Of a DNA stretch of 64,000 nt, positions 46,909 to 56,815 are shown piece by piece. Positions within the stretch are counted from its first letter, which is position 1, and every line of letters starts with the position of its first letter. The position numbers and the translations under genes are program-made. This DNA is from UBA12077 sp963665525. GTDB lineage: Bacteria; Bacteroidota; Bacteroidia; Bacteroidales; UBA12077. A model generated the notes under the pieces. That model did no database searches. It was not told the origin of the DNA and saw only the letters and a program-made list of their open reading frames with translations. The stretch is from assembly GCA_963665525.1 (NCBI GenBank), contig OY762280.1, positions 3,100,001-3,164,000 on the forward strand, written 5' to 3'.

Positions 46909-49115
46909 TTGAGTATAAAAAAAGAAACATATCAGGTAGAAGGAATATGTGCAGTATGTGCACAAAATGTAGAATCTATGCTTTCTTCGATCGATGGTGT
47001 TAAAAATGCAAATGTAAATTTTGCATCTTCTAGCGTATTACTTGAATTTGACGAAAAACTAGTTGCAGAAATAACACTTAAAGAATCGATAGATCGTATT
47101 GGCTATAAACTTATAATAGATAACAAAAAACAAAGCATTGAAGATATTGAAGAAAAAGAAAAGCAATCCTTAAGAAAATCAAAACAAAAAGCCTTCTTTT
47201 CTATTCTGTTTGCACTGCCCATTTTTATTATTTCTATGTTTTTCCCACAAATTAAAAATGCTAACTGGATCATGTTAGTTTTAACTATTCCGGTTTTAGT
47301 ATGGTTTGGTAGAGATTTTTTTACCATTGCATACAAACAAGCAATAAATAGATCAACCAATATGGACACATTGGTTGCATTAAGTACCGGAACTGCATTT
47401 CTTTTTAGCCTTTTTAACACCATTTTTCCTGAGTTTTTAGCATCCTACGGAATTGTACCTCATGTTTATTTCGAAGCTGCAGTAATTATTATTGCACTCA
47501 TTCTTTTAGGTAGATATCTTGAAGAAAAAGCCAAATCAAAAACTTCAGACTCTATTAAAAAGTTATTAGGACTTAAAGTAAAAATGGCTCGTGTAATACG
47601 AAATAATGAAGAACTGGAAATTTCAATTGATGATGTAATAATTGGTGATAAGCTAATTATAAAACCAGGAGAAAAAATTCCTGTTGATGGCAAAGTAATT
47701 GAAGGGTCATCATATGTTGATGAAAGCATGATAACAGGGGAGCCTATTCCAGTTGAAAAATCAGAAAATGACTTTGTAATTGGGGCAACTATAAACAGTA
47801 CTGGTAGTTTTAAGATGATTGCTGAAAAAATTGGGAAAGACACTATGCTTTCTCAAATCATCGAAATGGTAAAAACAGCCCAAGGAAGCAAGGCTCCAAT
47901 TCAGAAACTCACTGATAAAGTAGCTGCTATTTTTGTACCTATCGTAATTAGCCTTGCAATTATCAGTGCATTAATATGGTATATTATTGGACCTGAACCT
48001 CAAATTACACATGCTTTTGTAACCCTGGTTACCGTTTTAATCATTGCATGCCCTTGTGCCCTTGGATTAGCTACCCCCACTGCGTTAATGGTAGGAATAG
48101 GAAAAGGAGCAGAAAATGGTATCCTTATTAAGAATGCAGAAACATTAGAAAATACTAAAAATATTGATATTGTTGTTGTTGATAAAACCGGAACTATTAC
48201 TAAAGGAGAACCAGAAGTTAATGAAATTGTTTGGTTAAAAAGTGACATTAAAAGAGATCAGATTTTAGAAGATGTTTTAGCTATAGAAAAGAAATCAGAA
48301 CATCCATTAGCTAATTCCATTGTAAAATACCTGAATCATCTCACCAATAGAAGCCTTAATGTTGTAAAGTTCAATAGTCAATCTGGATTAGGTGTTGTAG
48401 CTACCATCTATGAAAATGAATATTTAATAGGAAATTACAACTTAATGGAACAGCATCAGGTATCCATTGAGGATGAACATCAGTATTTTGATCAATTTGG
48501 TGATGCTGTAACTCGTGTCTTTGTTGCTAAAAACAAGGAACTTGTCTGTTTAATTGCAATTACCGATAAAATAAAGAAAAACTCAGCACAAGCCATCAGG
48601 AAACTTCATAAAATGAACCTTGAAGTATATATGCTTACTGGCGATAATCAAGGCTCAGCAAGAGAAATTGCTAAACAAACTAATATTAAGCATTATAAAG
48701 CTGAAGTTTTACCAAAAGACAAACTTGAATATATTAAAACGCTGCAAAATAATGGATATAAAGTGGCTATGGTCGGCGATGGCATTAATGACTCTCCTGC
48801 TCTATCTCAAGCTGATGTAGGAATAGCTTTAGGACATGGCACAGATATTGCCATTGAAAGTGCCGATATTACCTTAATAAAAGGTGATTTAGAAAAAATT
48901 GCAGCTTCACTAAAACTTTCTAAAGACACTAACAGAACCATTAAGAAAATCTTTTTTGGGCTTTTATTTATAATATTATTGCAATTCCTATTGCTGCAGG
49001 CATATTATATCCTTTCAATGGTTTTACGCTTAATCCTATGATTGCAGGTGGAGCAATGGCCTTTAGTTCTGTATCGGTAGTTTTAAATAGTCTAAGACTA
49101 AAACTCAAGTCTTAG
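46909..49115 (+). pseudogene. copA: Copper-translocating P-type ATPase CopA, frameshifted near the 3' end
   Basis: P1B-type ATPase for Cu(I) export. Order: one HMA domain (C14-A-V-C17), membrane helices, actuator domain (TGEPIPVEK), CPC metal site C381-P-C383 in IACPCALGLATPT, phosphorylated Asp425 in DKTGT, SEHPLA and GDGINDSPAL. The open frame from TTG 46909 stops at 49041 after 710 residues with an atypical end. One base earlier in the reading gives WAFIYNIIAIPIAAG...MAFSSVSVVLNSLRLKLKS and a stop at 49115, the conserved last two helices. So one base is missing in the A4 or T6 run at 48946-48957. This may be a real mutation, a sequencing error or a programmed shift. No ATG fits the frame; TTG is assumed. 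Confidence 0.85.
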
Positions 49116-49124
49116 TTATTATGT

Positions 49125-50264
49125 TTAATTCCATACTCCTGCAATTGGAGTATGGCAATCATTACACTTCCCATTAACAATACTATTCTTTAGTATTTTA
49201 TATCCTTTTCGTTCAATAACGACTTTCTTACATTTTGGGCAAATTGTATTTTGAGCATCTGAGCCAGGAACATTTCCAATATAAACATGATTTAATCCTG
49301 CATTTTCAGCTATTTCTTTTGCTTTATTCAATGTATTTACCGGAGTTGATGGTAAATGTGTTAATTTATACATTGGAGTAAACCTGCTAAAATGAATCGG
49401 CGTATTTTCAAAATTATGTTTGTATAACCAGTCACACATTTGTTTTATCATATCTAAGTTATCGGTCCATTCCGGCACAATTAAATTCGTTATTTCTAAC
49501 CAAACTCCTTCATCTTTGAGTATTTTTAAAGTATCTAAAATAGCTTGTAAAGCTCCTGCATTTAATCTGGCATATAAATCATTATCGAAGCTTTTTAAAT
49601 CAATATTAGCAGCATCAATATATTTCGCAACTTCGCGTAAAGGCTTTTCCTTGATATATCCTGCTGAAACCATTACGTTTTTCATCCCATGTTCATGAGC
49701 AATTTTTGATGAATCAAGAAAATACTCATAAAAAGCAATAGGCTCAGAATAAGTATATGCAATCGACTGGCACTTATAATATTCTGCTTGCTTGTAAACC
49801 TGATCGGGCATTAAATCATAATTTCGGGTTTCCTTTGGACTAACCTGCGATATTTGCCAGTTCTGACAATTCAAACAAGCCAAATTACAACCTGCTACTG
49901 CAAGCGAGAAAGTTCGACTTTCTGGTAAAAAATGATATAAAGGTTTTTTCTCTATTGGATCAACATGTAAAGAACAGGGATTTCCATATCCAATGGAATA
50001 AATCTTACCATTATAATTTACACGCGATCTGCAATCACCTTCTTCGCCTTCTTTTAAAACACATTCATTTGGGCAAATAAGGCATTTAGCACCTCGAGGA
50101 GTATCAATATAATATTTTGAAAGTTTACTCCATTTCCACAAATCATCAAGATTGGTGTTCATCTTATTGCTTATAGCTTTTACCTTACCTAATCCAATAG
50201 CACAGGCACAAGAACTAAGAAATCCATATTTTAAAAATGTCCGTTTAGAAATCTTTGTAGCCAT
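49125..50264 (-). CDS. AmmeMemoRadiSam system radical SAM enzyme with Tat-like leader
   Basis: 379 residues. The leader SKRTFLK then LSSCACAIGLG is one residue off the Tat motif SRRxFLK and has a lipobox (L16-S-S-C19). The body has an N-terminal Cys group CLICPNEC (61-68), the radical SAM motif C126-NLA-C130-LN-C133, and a C-terminal zinc ribbon (CPKC...CNDC). This is the PflA-like radical SAM member that co-occurs with MEMO1 and AMMECR1 proteins; its reaction is not known to me. It is the last of four genes on one strand. A cytoplasmic location is usual for such enzymes, so the leader is odd. Confidence 0.85.
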   Translation of the reverse strand: MATKISKRTFLKYGFLSSCACAIGLGKVKAISNKMNTNLDDLWKWSKLSKYYIDTPRGAKCLICPNECVLKEGEEGDCRSRVNYNGKIYSIGYGNPCSLHVDPIEKKPLYHFLPESRTFSLAVAGCNLACLNCQNWQISQVSPKETRNYDLMPDQVYKQAEYYKCQSIAYTYSEPIAFYEYFLDSSKIAHEHGMKNVMVSAGYIKEKPLREVAKYIDAANIDLKSFDNDLYARLNAGALQAILDTLKILKDEGVWLEITNLIVPEWTDNLDMIKQMCDWLYKHNFENTPIHFSRFTPMYKLTHLPSTPVNTLNKAKEIAENAGLNHVYIGNVPGSDAQNTICPKCKKVVIERKGYKILKNSIVNGKCNDCHTPIAGVWN

Positions 50265-50330
50265 AAGAATATTATTCTTTCAATACCGATAGTGTTACAA
50301 ATTATGATTATTTGATTATAGTTTCAAGTA

Positions 50331-52451
50331 TTATTTCAAACTTACTAATAAATTAAATAAGCCAACTACTAGCATTGATCCTCCAAAACCTAACATTGGA
50401 ATTAAATAAATTGTAAATATCAATGCCCCCGTAGCAGCTCCTAAAAGATCAAGACCATATGTTTTTGATGCCATTTCGGAATAATTACCTACTCCTAATT
50501 TACTAGCAACAGAAAATATTCCACCTGTTACAAAAGAGATTGTTAATAGTAAAATCGTAAAAACAATAAATAAAAGAACATCAGGAAGACTTAAAGTTTT
50601 TAATAATAGAAAAATGAATGGTAGCAACAGAGAAAAGATAATAATCATATATTGCAATTTGCGGAATAATCCCTTATTAAATGTATTAAATCGTTTTGAA
50701 ATATGATATGCACCTAACGCCAGCCCTCCCATAAAAATCATGATAAAAAATCCAACTACCATATATACATATCCAAACATTACCTGAAAAACAAGAAGTA
50801 ATACAATTTCAATACTGGTCCCTGCAAAACCTGCTGCGAATACTCCTTTATAAATGTTATTCGCTTTAAAGAAGAAGAATCCTGAAAAAATTAGAATAAT
50901 AACTGCAGGTATCCAATAAGATATCTTAAAATGATCTAACCACATTTTAATTTGACTCTGGTAAAACACCGGATTAAAATCTGTATTTAAAGGCACATTT
51001 TCATCCAATTGATTTACTAATTCATCACTTCTTATCTTTAATAATTCATCATCAATATAAAATGAATTAACATAATCTGTTTGAATGTTTCTATTTTCGA
51101 TTTTTTGAGCAACAGCTGTTGTTATATGATTATTCGATGCAATTAAAAAGTCCTTATTTAATGGAAATATTACCACATTCTTATATTCTGATTCTAGAGT
51201 TAAATAAATAATGGATAAAAATCGTTTTATTTCATCGCTCATATAATTTGCACTAGAAGGAAGAGATAATGAAACAATAGCATCTTTGTTTAAATTATGC
51301 TTTAATGTTCTGAAAAACTCTTTTGTATAATATCTGTTTAATTGAATAGTTGAAGGTTCCGGGATATTAATTAAAACTACATCGTATTTTTTATCCTCAG
51401 ATTTTAAGAAACGAACAGCATCTTTATGAATAAACGAAAGAGACTCTACTGAATCGGCCTTGAGATTCTCTTTAGCAATATTTATAATTTCCGGATTAAA
51501 CTCTACATAGTCTATTGAATTTACCGGGTATTTCATAATCTCATGAATCATGTCAGAAATAATTCCGGAAAGAACCAATACTTTTTTCGGGCTCTCATGT
51601 TGGATCATAGCAATATGTACTGATTCCTCTTTTGAGATAATATCGCCAGTAGATGAAATTAAAACATTATTCTGGTAATAGTTTATTTGCCCGTTTTGTT
51701 TTGTAGTAACAAAAATGCCAAATGGAGAATCTTTCGTATATAAAACTTCTTGTCCCGGGAATGACTTTTCTCTCATTTTTTTATCTATATCAAATCCCCA
51801 AAAACAAAAAATAACTCCAATAGAAATCAATGTAAAAAATCCTGATATCAATAAGTTTCTACTTCTAATCCCAGATATAATAACAAATAAGACAACAAAT
51901 AAAAAAACCAAAAACAAGATCTGACAAGTAGATAAAAACCAAATTAGAAAAAGATTTAATATTAATCCACCTATGACACTTCCAACTGATTCCCATGCAT
52001 AAACATCTCCAATTTTATTTGATTTATTGACTAATGATTTTTCTTTAGATAAAAGAGTAAATAGGATTCCTGCAACAATACAAAATGGACTTAAAATAAT
52101 AAACGAATAATAAAACACAGGAAAAACTCCTGGCATTATACCCACAGAAAAGAATACCTGCCAAAAGAAATGTAAAGCTATTACCGATAATAAAGGCAAA
52201 ATCGACAATAATCCCAATAAAACTAGTCGCCATTTAAAAAGCTTACTCCCCTTTTTTAAAAATCTTCCTAGAAATGCTCCCAGACCTGTTAATAACATCC
52301 AGTTAGCAAGGATAATTCCAATAACCAATTCATTCCCATTAAATAAGGTTAAGAACTCTCGTAATAGAACAACCTGACTAAGTAATGCTATAAAACCCAG
52401 TAAAATAATACTGGGCCTGGTTACTATTTGAGAATTATCTTTAAAAATCAC
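50331..52451 (-). CDS. Membrane-embedded spermidine-synthase-like protein
   Basis: 706 residues. About seven helices (to about 215), a soluble Rossmann-like domain (about 225-470) and about seven more helices. The soluble part has the aminopropyltransferase-like pattern VLVLSGIISDMIHEIMK, then VEFNPEIINIAKENL and YDVVLINIPEP, but the usual glycine-rich GGGDG loop is degenerate (SGIIS). The family name 'fused MFS/spermidine synthase' does not prove polyamine synthesis. Its start overlaps the preceding small gene by 4 bases, so it belongs to the AmmeMemoRadiSam operon. Confidence 0.75.
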   Translation of the reverse strand: MIFKDNSQIVTRPSIILLGFIALLSQVVLLREFLTLFNGNELVIGIILANWMLLTGLGAFLGRFLKKGSKLFKWRLVLLGLLSILPLLSVIALHFFWQVFFSVGIMPGVFPVFYYSFIILSPFCIVAGILFTLLSKEKSLVNKSNKIGDVYAWESVGSVIGGLILNLFLIWFLSTCQILFLVFLFVVLFVIISGIRSRNLLISGFFTLISIGVIFCFWGFDIDKKMREKSFPGQEVLYTKDSPFGIFVTTKQNGQINYYQNNVLISSTGDIISKEESVHIAMIQHESPKKVLVLSGIISDMIHEIMKYPVNSIDYVEFNPEIINIAKENLKADSVESLSFIHKDAVRFLKSEDKKYDVVLINIPEPSTIQLNRYYTKEFFRTLKHNLNKDAIVSLSLPSSANYMSDEIKRFLSIIYLTLESEYKNVVIFPLNKDFLIASNNHITTAVAQKIENRNIQTDYVNSFYIDDELLKIRSDELVNQLDENVPLNTDFNPVFYQSQIKMWLDHFKISYWIPAVIILIFSGFFFFKANNIYKGVFAAGFAGTSIEIVLLLVFQVMFGYVYMVVGFFIMIFMGGLALGAYHISKRFNTFNKGLFRKLQYMIIIFSLLLPFIFLLLKTLSLPDVLLFIVFTILLLTISFVTGGIFSVASKLGVGNYSEMASKTYGLDLLGAATGALIFTIYLIPMLGFGGSMLVVGLFNLLVSLK

Positions 52452-52774
52452 TTTGAAAATAAAACTTTAATGGCTTTTTTAAAATAGGATAAGTGCCAAA
52501 TAAAATGAAAGAAAGCAATAACAAACCACACTAAACCAACCCCCACATGCATTTGCAATAAGACATAAGGAATATCGATATTCAACTCGAAACTATATAC
52601 CAAGGCCATAAAAAAGCCAACTAATCCGGCAATAGCAAAAGAAACCAGCAATAATAAGTTCCAGATTCGTCGGTGCTTAACAAATTTTAAGTATTTTGTT
52701 TTCGTAAGCAAATAACTTAATGTGTATATGAAAAGACTAATTAAAACAATTGGTAAAAATCCATAAGTACTCAT
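52448..52774 (-). CDS. Three-helix membrane protein with conserved-looking histidines
   Basis: 108 residues with helices at about 6-24, 38-61 and 78-95. His34 lies in a basic loop; His76, His90 and His94 sit at the ends of helix 3 in MHVGVG and FFHFIWH. The spacing recalls DUF4405/cytochrome b561-like heme binders, but I cannot prove heme. It lies 8 bases after the MEMO-AMMECR1 gene and overlaps the next by 4 bases. Confidence 0.65.
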   Translation of the reverse strand: MSTYGFLPIVLISLFIYTLSYLLTKTKYLKFVKHRRIWNLLLLVSFAIAGLVGFFMALVYSFELNIDIPYVLLQMHVGVGLVWFVIAFFHFIWHLSYFKKAIKVLFSK

Positions 52775-52782
52775 AACTATTT

Positions 52783-54315
52783 TTATTTAATTTCATGTTC
52801 TCCAAAAACAAGGGCTTCGTATGTATAAATATCAGCATCTTTCCATCCATCCCATCCTAATCGAGCTTTATTTCTTGAGCAATATCCTAAAAACTCTTCT
52901 TTTGTCCATCCAGTTTCAAGAGCAACCTGAGGTAGAAAAGTTCCTGAAGCAAATCCCTTTTTTATATAAATGCCATGTCGTCCCATTTCTATCTCATCAA
53001 TGGATTCAATCTTTTTTAAAGGTGTTAGAACAGATATTTCGATATCAATTTCTTTCATTTCATCTTTTTCAACAACAGGGAATCGATGATCTTCGGTTGC
53101 TGCTGCTATAGCCATTTTCTGAACAATTGAATATAAAGGCTCGTCAGCCACAAATCTCCCAATACAGCCTCTCAAAGCTCCTTCTTTATGCAGGGTAACA
53201 AAAGCTCCACACTTCGATTTCATTACTTCAGTTAATTCTGATTCTTCAATTTGCTTCATTTTACCTGTTTTCAAATATTCCTCGATTGTTTTTCGTGCTA
53301 TTTGAAGCAATTTTTCTTTCTCTGTAATCGATAATATAAATTGATTTTCTGACATAACTTGATTTTTTTTCTTAGCAAATACAATTGCATGATAACCTAC
53401 AACACGACTTTTATCATTTAAAGCATCACCCGAATTTTGATAATCAACGGGAATAACCTGAATACTCCTATCATTTTGGGTTATGTTTATTAATGTAAGC
53501 ACAGCAGGCCAACCACATAAACTTGTTACTAAGTTATCAATATCTGAAGATGCATTCTCATTAATTGCATCTATTACATTAAGTACTGAATTTGATAAAA
53601 TTGCATCTCCTGTTTTTTTATCAACATTAAGTGCATCTTCATATTTTGGATAATGCGAAAAATCTGAACTTATAATAAATAGATTATTCTCGTTAAAATA
53701 TGGAGCTAATACTTCTGCCAGTTCATTAACCTCCCCTAATGTTTGTGTTCCTGTAACAATTGGTACAATACGAAAATCTTTATTCATTTTATATTGTAAA
53801 AACGGTAATTGTACTTCTAAACTATGCTCAGAAGAATGAGCATCAGGATTAAAAACAAAAATTTCATTTTCATTAATTAATTTGTTTGAAAGCTCTCTGT
53901 TTACTTTTACTTTCCCAAGCGGAGTAATATAATCACCCTGATTATAAATGGAAGCACCTTTAAATAAAACCCTATGACTTGAAGCTAGAATGAAAATATT
54001 ATCATATTCTTTATCCGGATCAATTTGATTAAAAGCAGAAGCCGCAACTTTACCCGAATAAACATACCCGGCATGAGGTGAAATAATTGCTAAAACATGT
54101 CCGTATGTCTTAACAGGTTCAGACTTGGCAAATAATAATTCCAATTGAGATTTTAATTTCTCAGGATTCTCAGGATAAAAAGAACCTGCAACAACAGCCT
54201 CACGATCTATACACTTCAACTGATTGGTATCATTCGTTTGAGAATTACAATATACAACCGTAATCCCTAAAAGAATTAAAAGAGAAATTCTGATGATAAA
54301 CCTGCTTTTATCCAT
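52783..54315 (-). CDS. MEMO1-AMMECR1 fusion with an export signal
   Basis: 510 residues. A signal (about 6-22, then Cys23 in VVYC, a poor lipobox) precedes the MEMO domain (about 35-310). The MEMO metal ligands match: His81 in PHAGY, His114 in SSHRV, His221 in DFSHY and Cys267 in CGWP. The AMMECR1 domain (about 325-510) has the hallmark LRGCIG at 381-386. These two and the radical SAM protein form the AmmeMemoRadiSam system, whose function is unsettled. First gene of the operon; its ATG is 23 bases from that of the divergent glycosyltransferase. Confidence 0.9.
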   Translation of the reverse strand: MDKSRFIIRISLLILLGITVVYCNSQTNDTNQLKCIDREAVVAGSFYPENPEKLKSQLELLFAKSEPVKTYGHVLAIISPHAGYVYSGKVAASAFNQIDPDKEYDNIFILASSHRVLFKGASIYNQGDYITPLGKVKVNRELSNKLINENEIFVFNPDAHSSEHSLEVQLPFLQYKMNKDFRIVPIVTGTQTLGEVNELAEVLAPYFNENNLFIISSDFSHYPKYEDALNVDKKTGDAILSNSVLNVIDAINENASSDIDNLVTSLCGWPAVLTLINITQNDRSIQVIPVDYQNSGDALNDKSRVVGYHAIVFAKKKNQVMSENQFILSITEKEKLLQIARKTIEEYLKTGKMKQIEESELTEVMKSKCGAFVTLHKEGALRGCIGRFVADEPLYSIVQKMAIAAATEDHRFPVVEKDEMKEIDIEISVLTPLKKIESIDEIEMGRHGIYIKKGFASGTFLPQVALETGWTKEEFLGYCSRNKARLGWDGWKDADIYTYEALVFGEHEIK

Positions 54316-54338
54316 AATGAATTGATTTAAGCTAAGGT

Positions 54339-55505
54339 ATGAAATTAGAAGTCCTAAATCAATATCTGTTGAATTTTATTACTTTTGATACCATGGGAAT
54401 ATTTCTGTGCATTGGACTTGTAATCATAAGTGTATATTCATTACTTATACTATCTTTTTCTGTAGGTTGGATTAAACAAAAACGTTTCAAATCAGACTTA
54501 AACATTCAGTTAATCCCGGTAAGCATTGTCATTGCATGCAGAAATGAGAATAAAAATATTCTAAATTTATTAGATTCGCTTCAAAGACAAGATTACTCAA
54601 AAGAACATACCGAAATCATTATTGTCGACGATAACTCTGAAGATAATACTCCAGAAATTATTTCTAAGTATTCGGAAAAATTCAAACAAATAAATCTATA
54701 CAAACTATCAGGTAGCAAAAAAGGGAAAAAAGAAGCATTAGCACTTGGAATAAAGAAAGCAACATCTAAGCTCATAATTACAACGGATGCTGATTGCATT
54801 ATGCAAAAAACATGGATCAGTTCCATGGTTCAATATTATACCAAGTACAAACCAAATTTAATTGTTGCACCAGTTATACTTCAGGCTAAAACCATATTTC
54901 ATAAACTGCAAGCATTGGAATTTTTAAGCCTCATCGGAACAGGAGCAGGAGCCATTGGAATTCATCGTCCAATCATGTGTAATGGAGCAAATTTACTTTT
55001 TGAGAAATCTCTTTACCTTGAATCAAACCTTCAACAAAATTTAGCTTCTGGCGATGATATTTTTTTATTATTAGAAGCTAAAAAAGTTAATAGAAAAAAG
55101 ATTCATTTCATAAAGTCTCGTGAAGCAATTATTTCCACTTCTGCTAAAAACAATCTTCTCGATTTTTTTAATCAAAGAATACGATGGACTTCAAAAAGTA
55201 AATCATATGTCGACTTTGATATCATCTTTACAGCTTTAGTTGTTGCAATAACAAATCTAATACTTGCAGCAAGTCTTGTTTATTCAATATGGAATATTTC
55301 AATAATTAAAATATTTTTAAGCCTTTTCATCATAAAATCAATTATAGATTTAACAATACTTATCCCTGTAACACATTTCTTCAGACAAAAGATGTTGCTG
55401 TGGCTTTTTCTGCCATTACAATTTATATATCCTTTCTACATTATTTTAACTTCTATTTTAGGTGTAACAGTAAAATTCAGGTGGAAAAATCGAAAATATC
55501 GTTAA
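54339..55505 (+). CDS. Family 2 glycosyltransferase, membrane-bound
   Basis: 388 residues. One N-terminal helix (about 20-42), a GT-A domain with IVIACRNEN, the sugar-nucleotide DDNSEDNT and metal-binding TDADC motifs, and QRIRWTSKSK (QxxRW), then two to three C-terminal helices. The QxxRW motif marks processive or polyprenyl-type GT2 enzymes. An inner ATG at 54393 (MGIFLCIGL) is another possible start, which would leave more room for divergent promoters. A DppC-type permease gene follows 22 bases later. Confidence 0.85.
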   Translation: MKLEVLNQYLLNFITFDTMGIFLCIGLVIISVYSLLILSFSVGWIKQKRFKSDLNIQLIPVSIVIACRNENKNILNLLDSLQRQDYSKEHTEIIIVDDNSEDNTPEIISKYSEKFKQINLYKLSGSKKGKKEALALGIKKATSKLIITTDADCIMQKTWISSMVQYYTKYKPNLIVAPVILQAKTIFHKLQALEFLSLIGTGAGAIGIHRPIMCNGANLLFEKSLYLESNLQQNLASGDDIFLLLEAKKVNRKKIHFIKSREAIISTSAKNNLLDFFNQRIRWTSKSKSYVDFDIIFTALVVAITNLILAASLVYSIWNISIIKIFLSLFIIKSIIDLTILIPVTHFFRQKMLLWLFLPLQFIYPFYIILTSILGVTVKFRWKNRKYR

Positions 55506-55527
55506 AAAGAATAATTTTGAATCGAGA

Positions 55528-56751
55528 ATGATTTTCAGGAAAAAACAAATAGAAATATCTAATTCATTAAATAAACTTGCCTGGCAAAGATTCAAGCAAA
55601 ATAAGCTTTCGCTCGGAGGATTATTTGTTATTCTTTTTGCAATAATTATTGGCATTTTGGGATATCTGATTACACCTGATGAAAGTAGCTTTGCAAACAC
55701 TCAGATTTTAGAGATATCCACAAAAAATCCCGGGTTTAAATGCAAAATACTGAAGGTTACAAAAAATGAACCTAAAGAAAATGCCGGGATCATCAAAAAG
55801 ATGATTTATGGCCAAAAAAGTGAATACACATATATACCCATCAATAATTACTCTTTTAAAGATTCTCTGATTATTATCGAAGAATTTAATGATATAATAG
55901 GAGAAGAAGCTTTTTATAAAGAAATCAATATTGCTGATGTTATTGACAGAATAAAGTATGGAGAAAAGCTTACCATGTGTAATGAGAGCATGATATATAA
56001 AAATATTCAGGGCGAATATCAAAAAATAAAAATCTCAGAAATTCATCAGAAAATTATAAATGAACATATTATTACAAAACAGTTTCTTTTAGGAACAGAC
56101 CGGTTTGGACGTGATTTATTCAGTCGTTTACTAATCGGTACAAGGGTTTCATTATCCGTTGGATTTATTTCTGTTTTTATTTCTCTTCTTATTGGTGTAA
56201 CCCTAGGTGCTATTGCAGGTTATTATAAAGGTTTTGTCGACGATATTATGATGTGGTTAATTAATATTATTTGGTCTGTACCAACTTTATTAATGGTTAT
56301 TGCGATAACCTTGGTTATTGGAAAAGGATTCTGGCAAATTTTTATTGCTGTAGGGCTAACTATGTGGGTTGAAGTTGCTCGTGTAGTGAGAGGACAGGTT
56401 TTAAGCATTCGTGAAAAAGAATATGTTGAAGCTGCGCGAGCTCTTGGATTTAGTAACATGAGAATCATTTTCCGACATATTTTACCAAATGCAATGAGTC
56501 CTGTAATTATTATTTCTGCAGCAAATTTTGCCACAGCTATATTGCTGGAAGCTGGCCTAAGTTTTCTTGGAATAGGTGTTCAACCTCCTATCCCTTCGTG
56601 GGGAACTATGATCAAAGAACATTATGCATATATTATTATGGATAAAGCCTATCTTGCTTTAATCCCAGGCATTGCCATCATGATCATGGTATTATCTTTT
56701 ACCTTAGTAGGAAATGGTTTAAGAGATGCTTTAGATACAAAAAACACTTAA
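55528..56751 (+). CDS. ABC transporter permease, DppC/OppC type
   Basis: 407 residues, about 100 more than E. coli DppC. A helix at about 30-52, then an extra extracytoplasmic part of about 130 residues, then the usual five helices with the EAA loop EYVEAARALGFSNMRIIFRHILPNA (here about 293-317). The insertion lies between helix 1 and the LLGTDRFGRDLFSR segment that opens the DppC core. No DppB, ATPase or binding protein is adjacent, so partners must lie elsewhere. Peptide or nickel transport are family possibilities. Confidence 0.85.
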   Translation: MIFRKKQIEISNSLNKLAWQRFKQNKLSLGGLFVILFAIIIGILGYLITPDESSFANTQILEISTKNPGFKCKILKVTKNEPKENAGIIKKMIYGQKSEYTYIPINNYSFKDSLIIIEEFNDIIGEEAFYKEINIADVIDRIKYGEKLTMCNESMIYKNIQGEYQKIKISEIHQKIINEHIITKQFLLGTDRFGRDLFSRLLIGTRVSLSVGFISVFISLLIGVTLGAIAGYYKGFVDDIMMWLINIIWSVPTLLMVIAITLVIGKGFWQIFIAVGLTMWVEVARVVRGQVLSIREKEYVEAARALGFSNMRIIFRHILPNAMSPVIIISAANFATAILLEAGLSFLGIGVQPPIPSWGTMIKEHYAYIIMDKAYLALIPGIAIMIMVLSFTLVGNGLRDALDTKNT

Positions 56752-56815
56752 CTATTTTGCAATTTACCTTCAATTTTACTTTCGTCACAAAAAATTAACA
56801 TTTCATCAAAATTGT

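Noticed and set aside
46898..46911. ATG at 46898 as the CopA start
   Set aside because: It is out of frame and reaches a stop after four codons; TTG 46909 is the only start in frame with the HMA domain.
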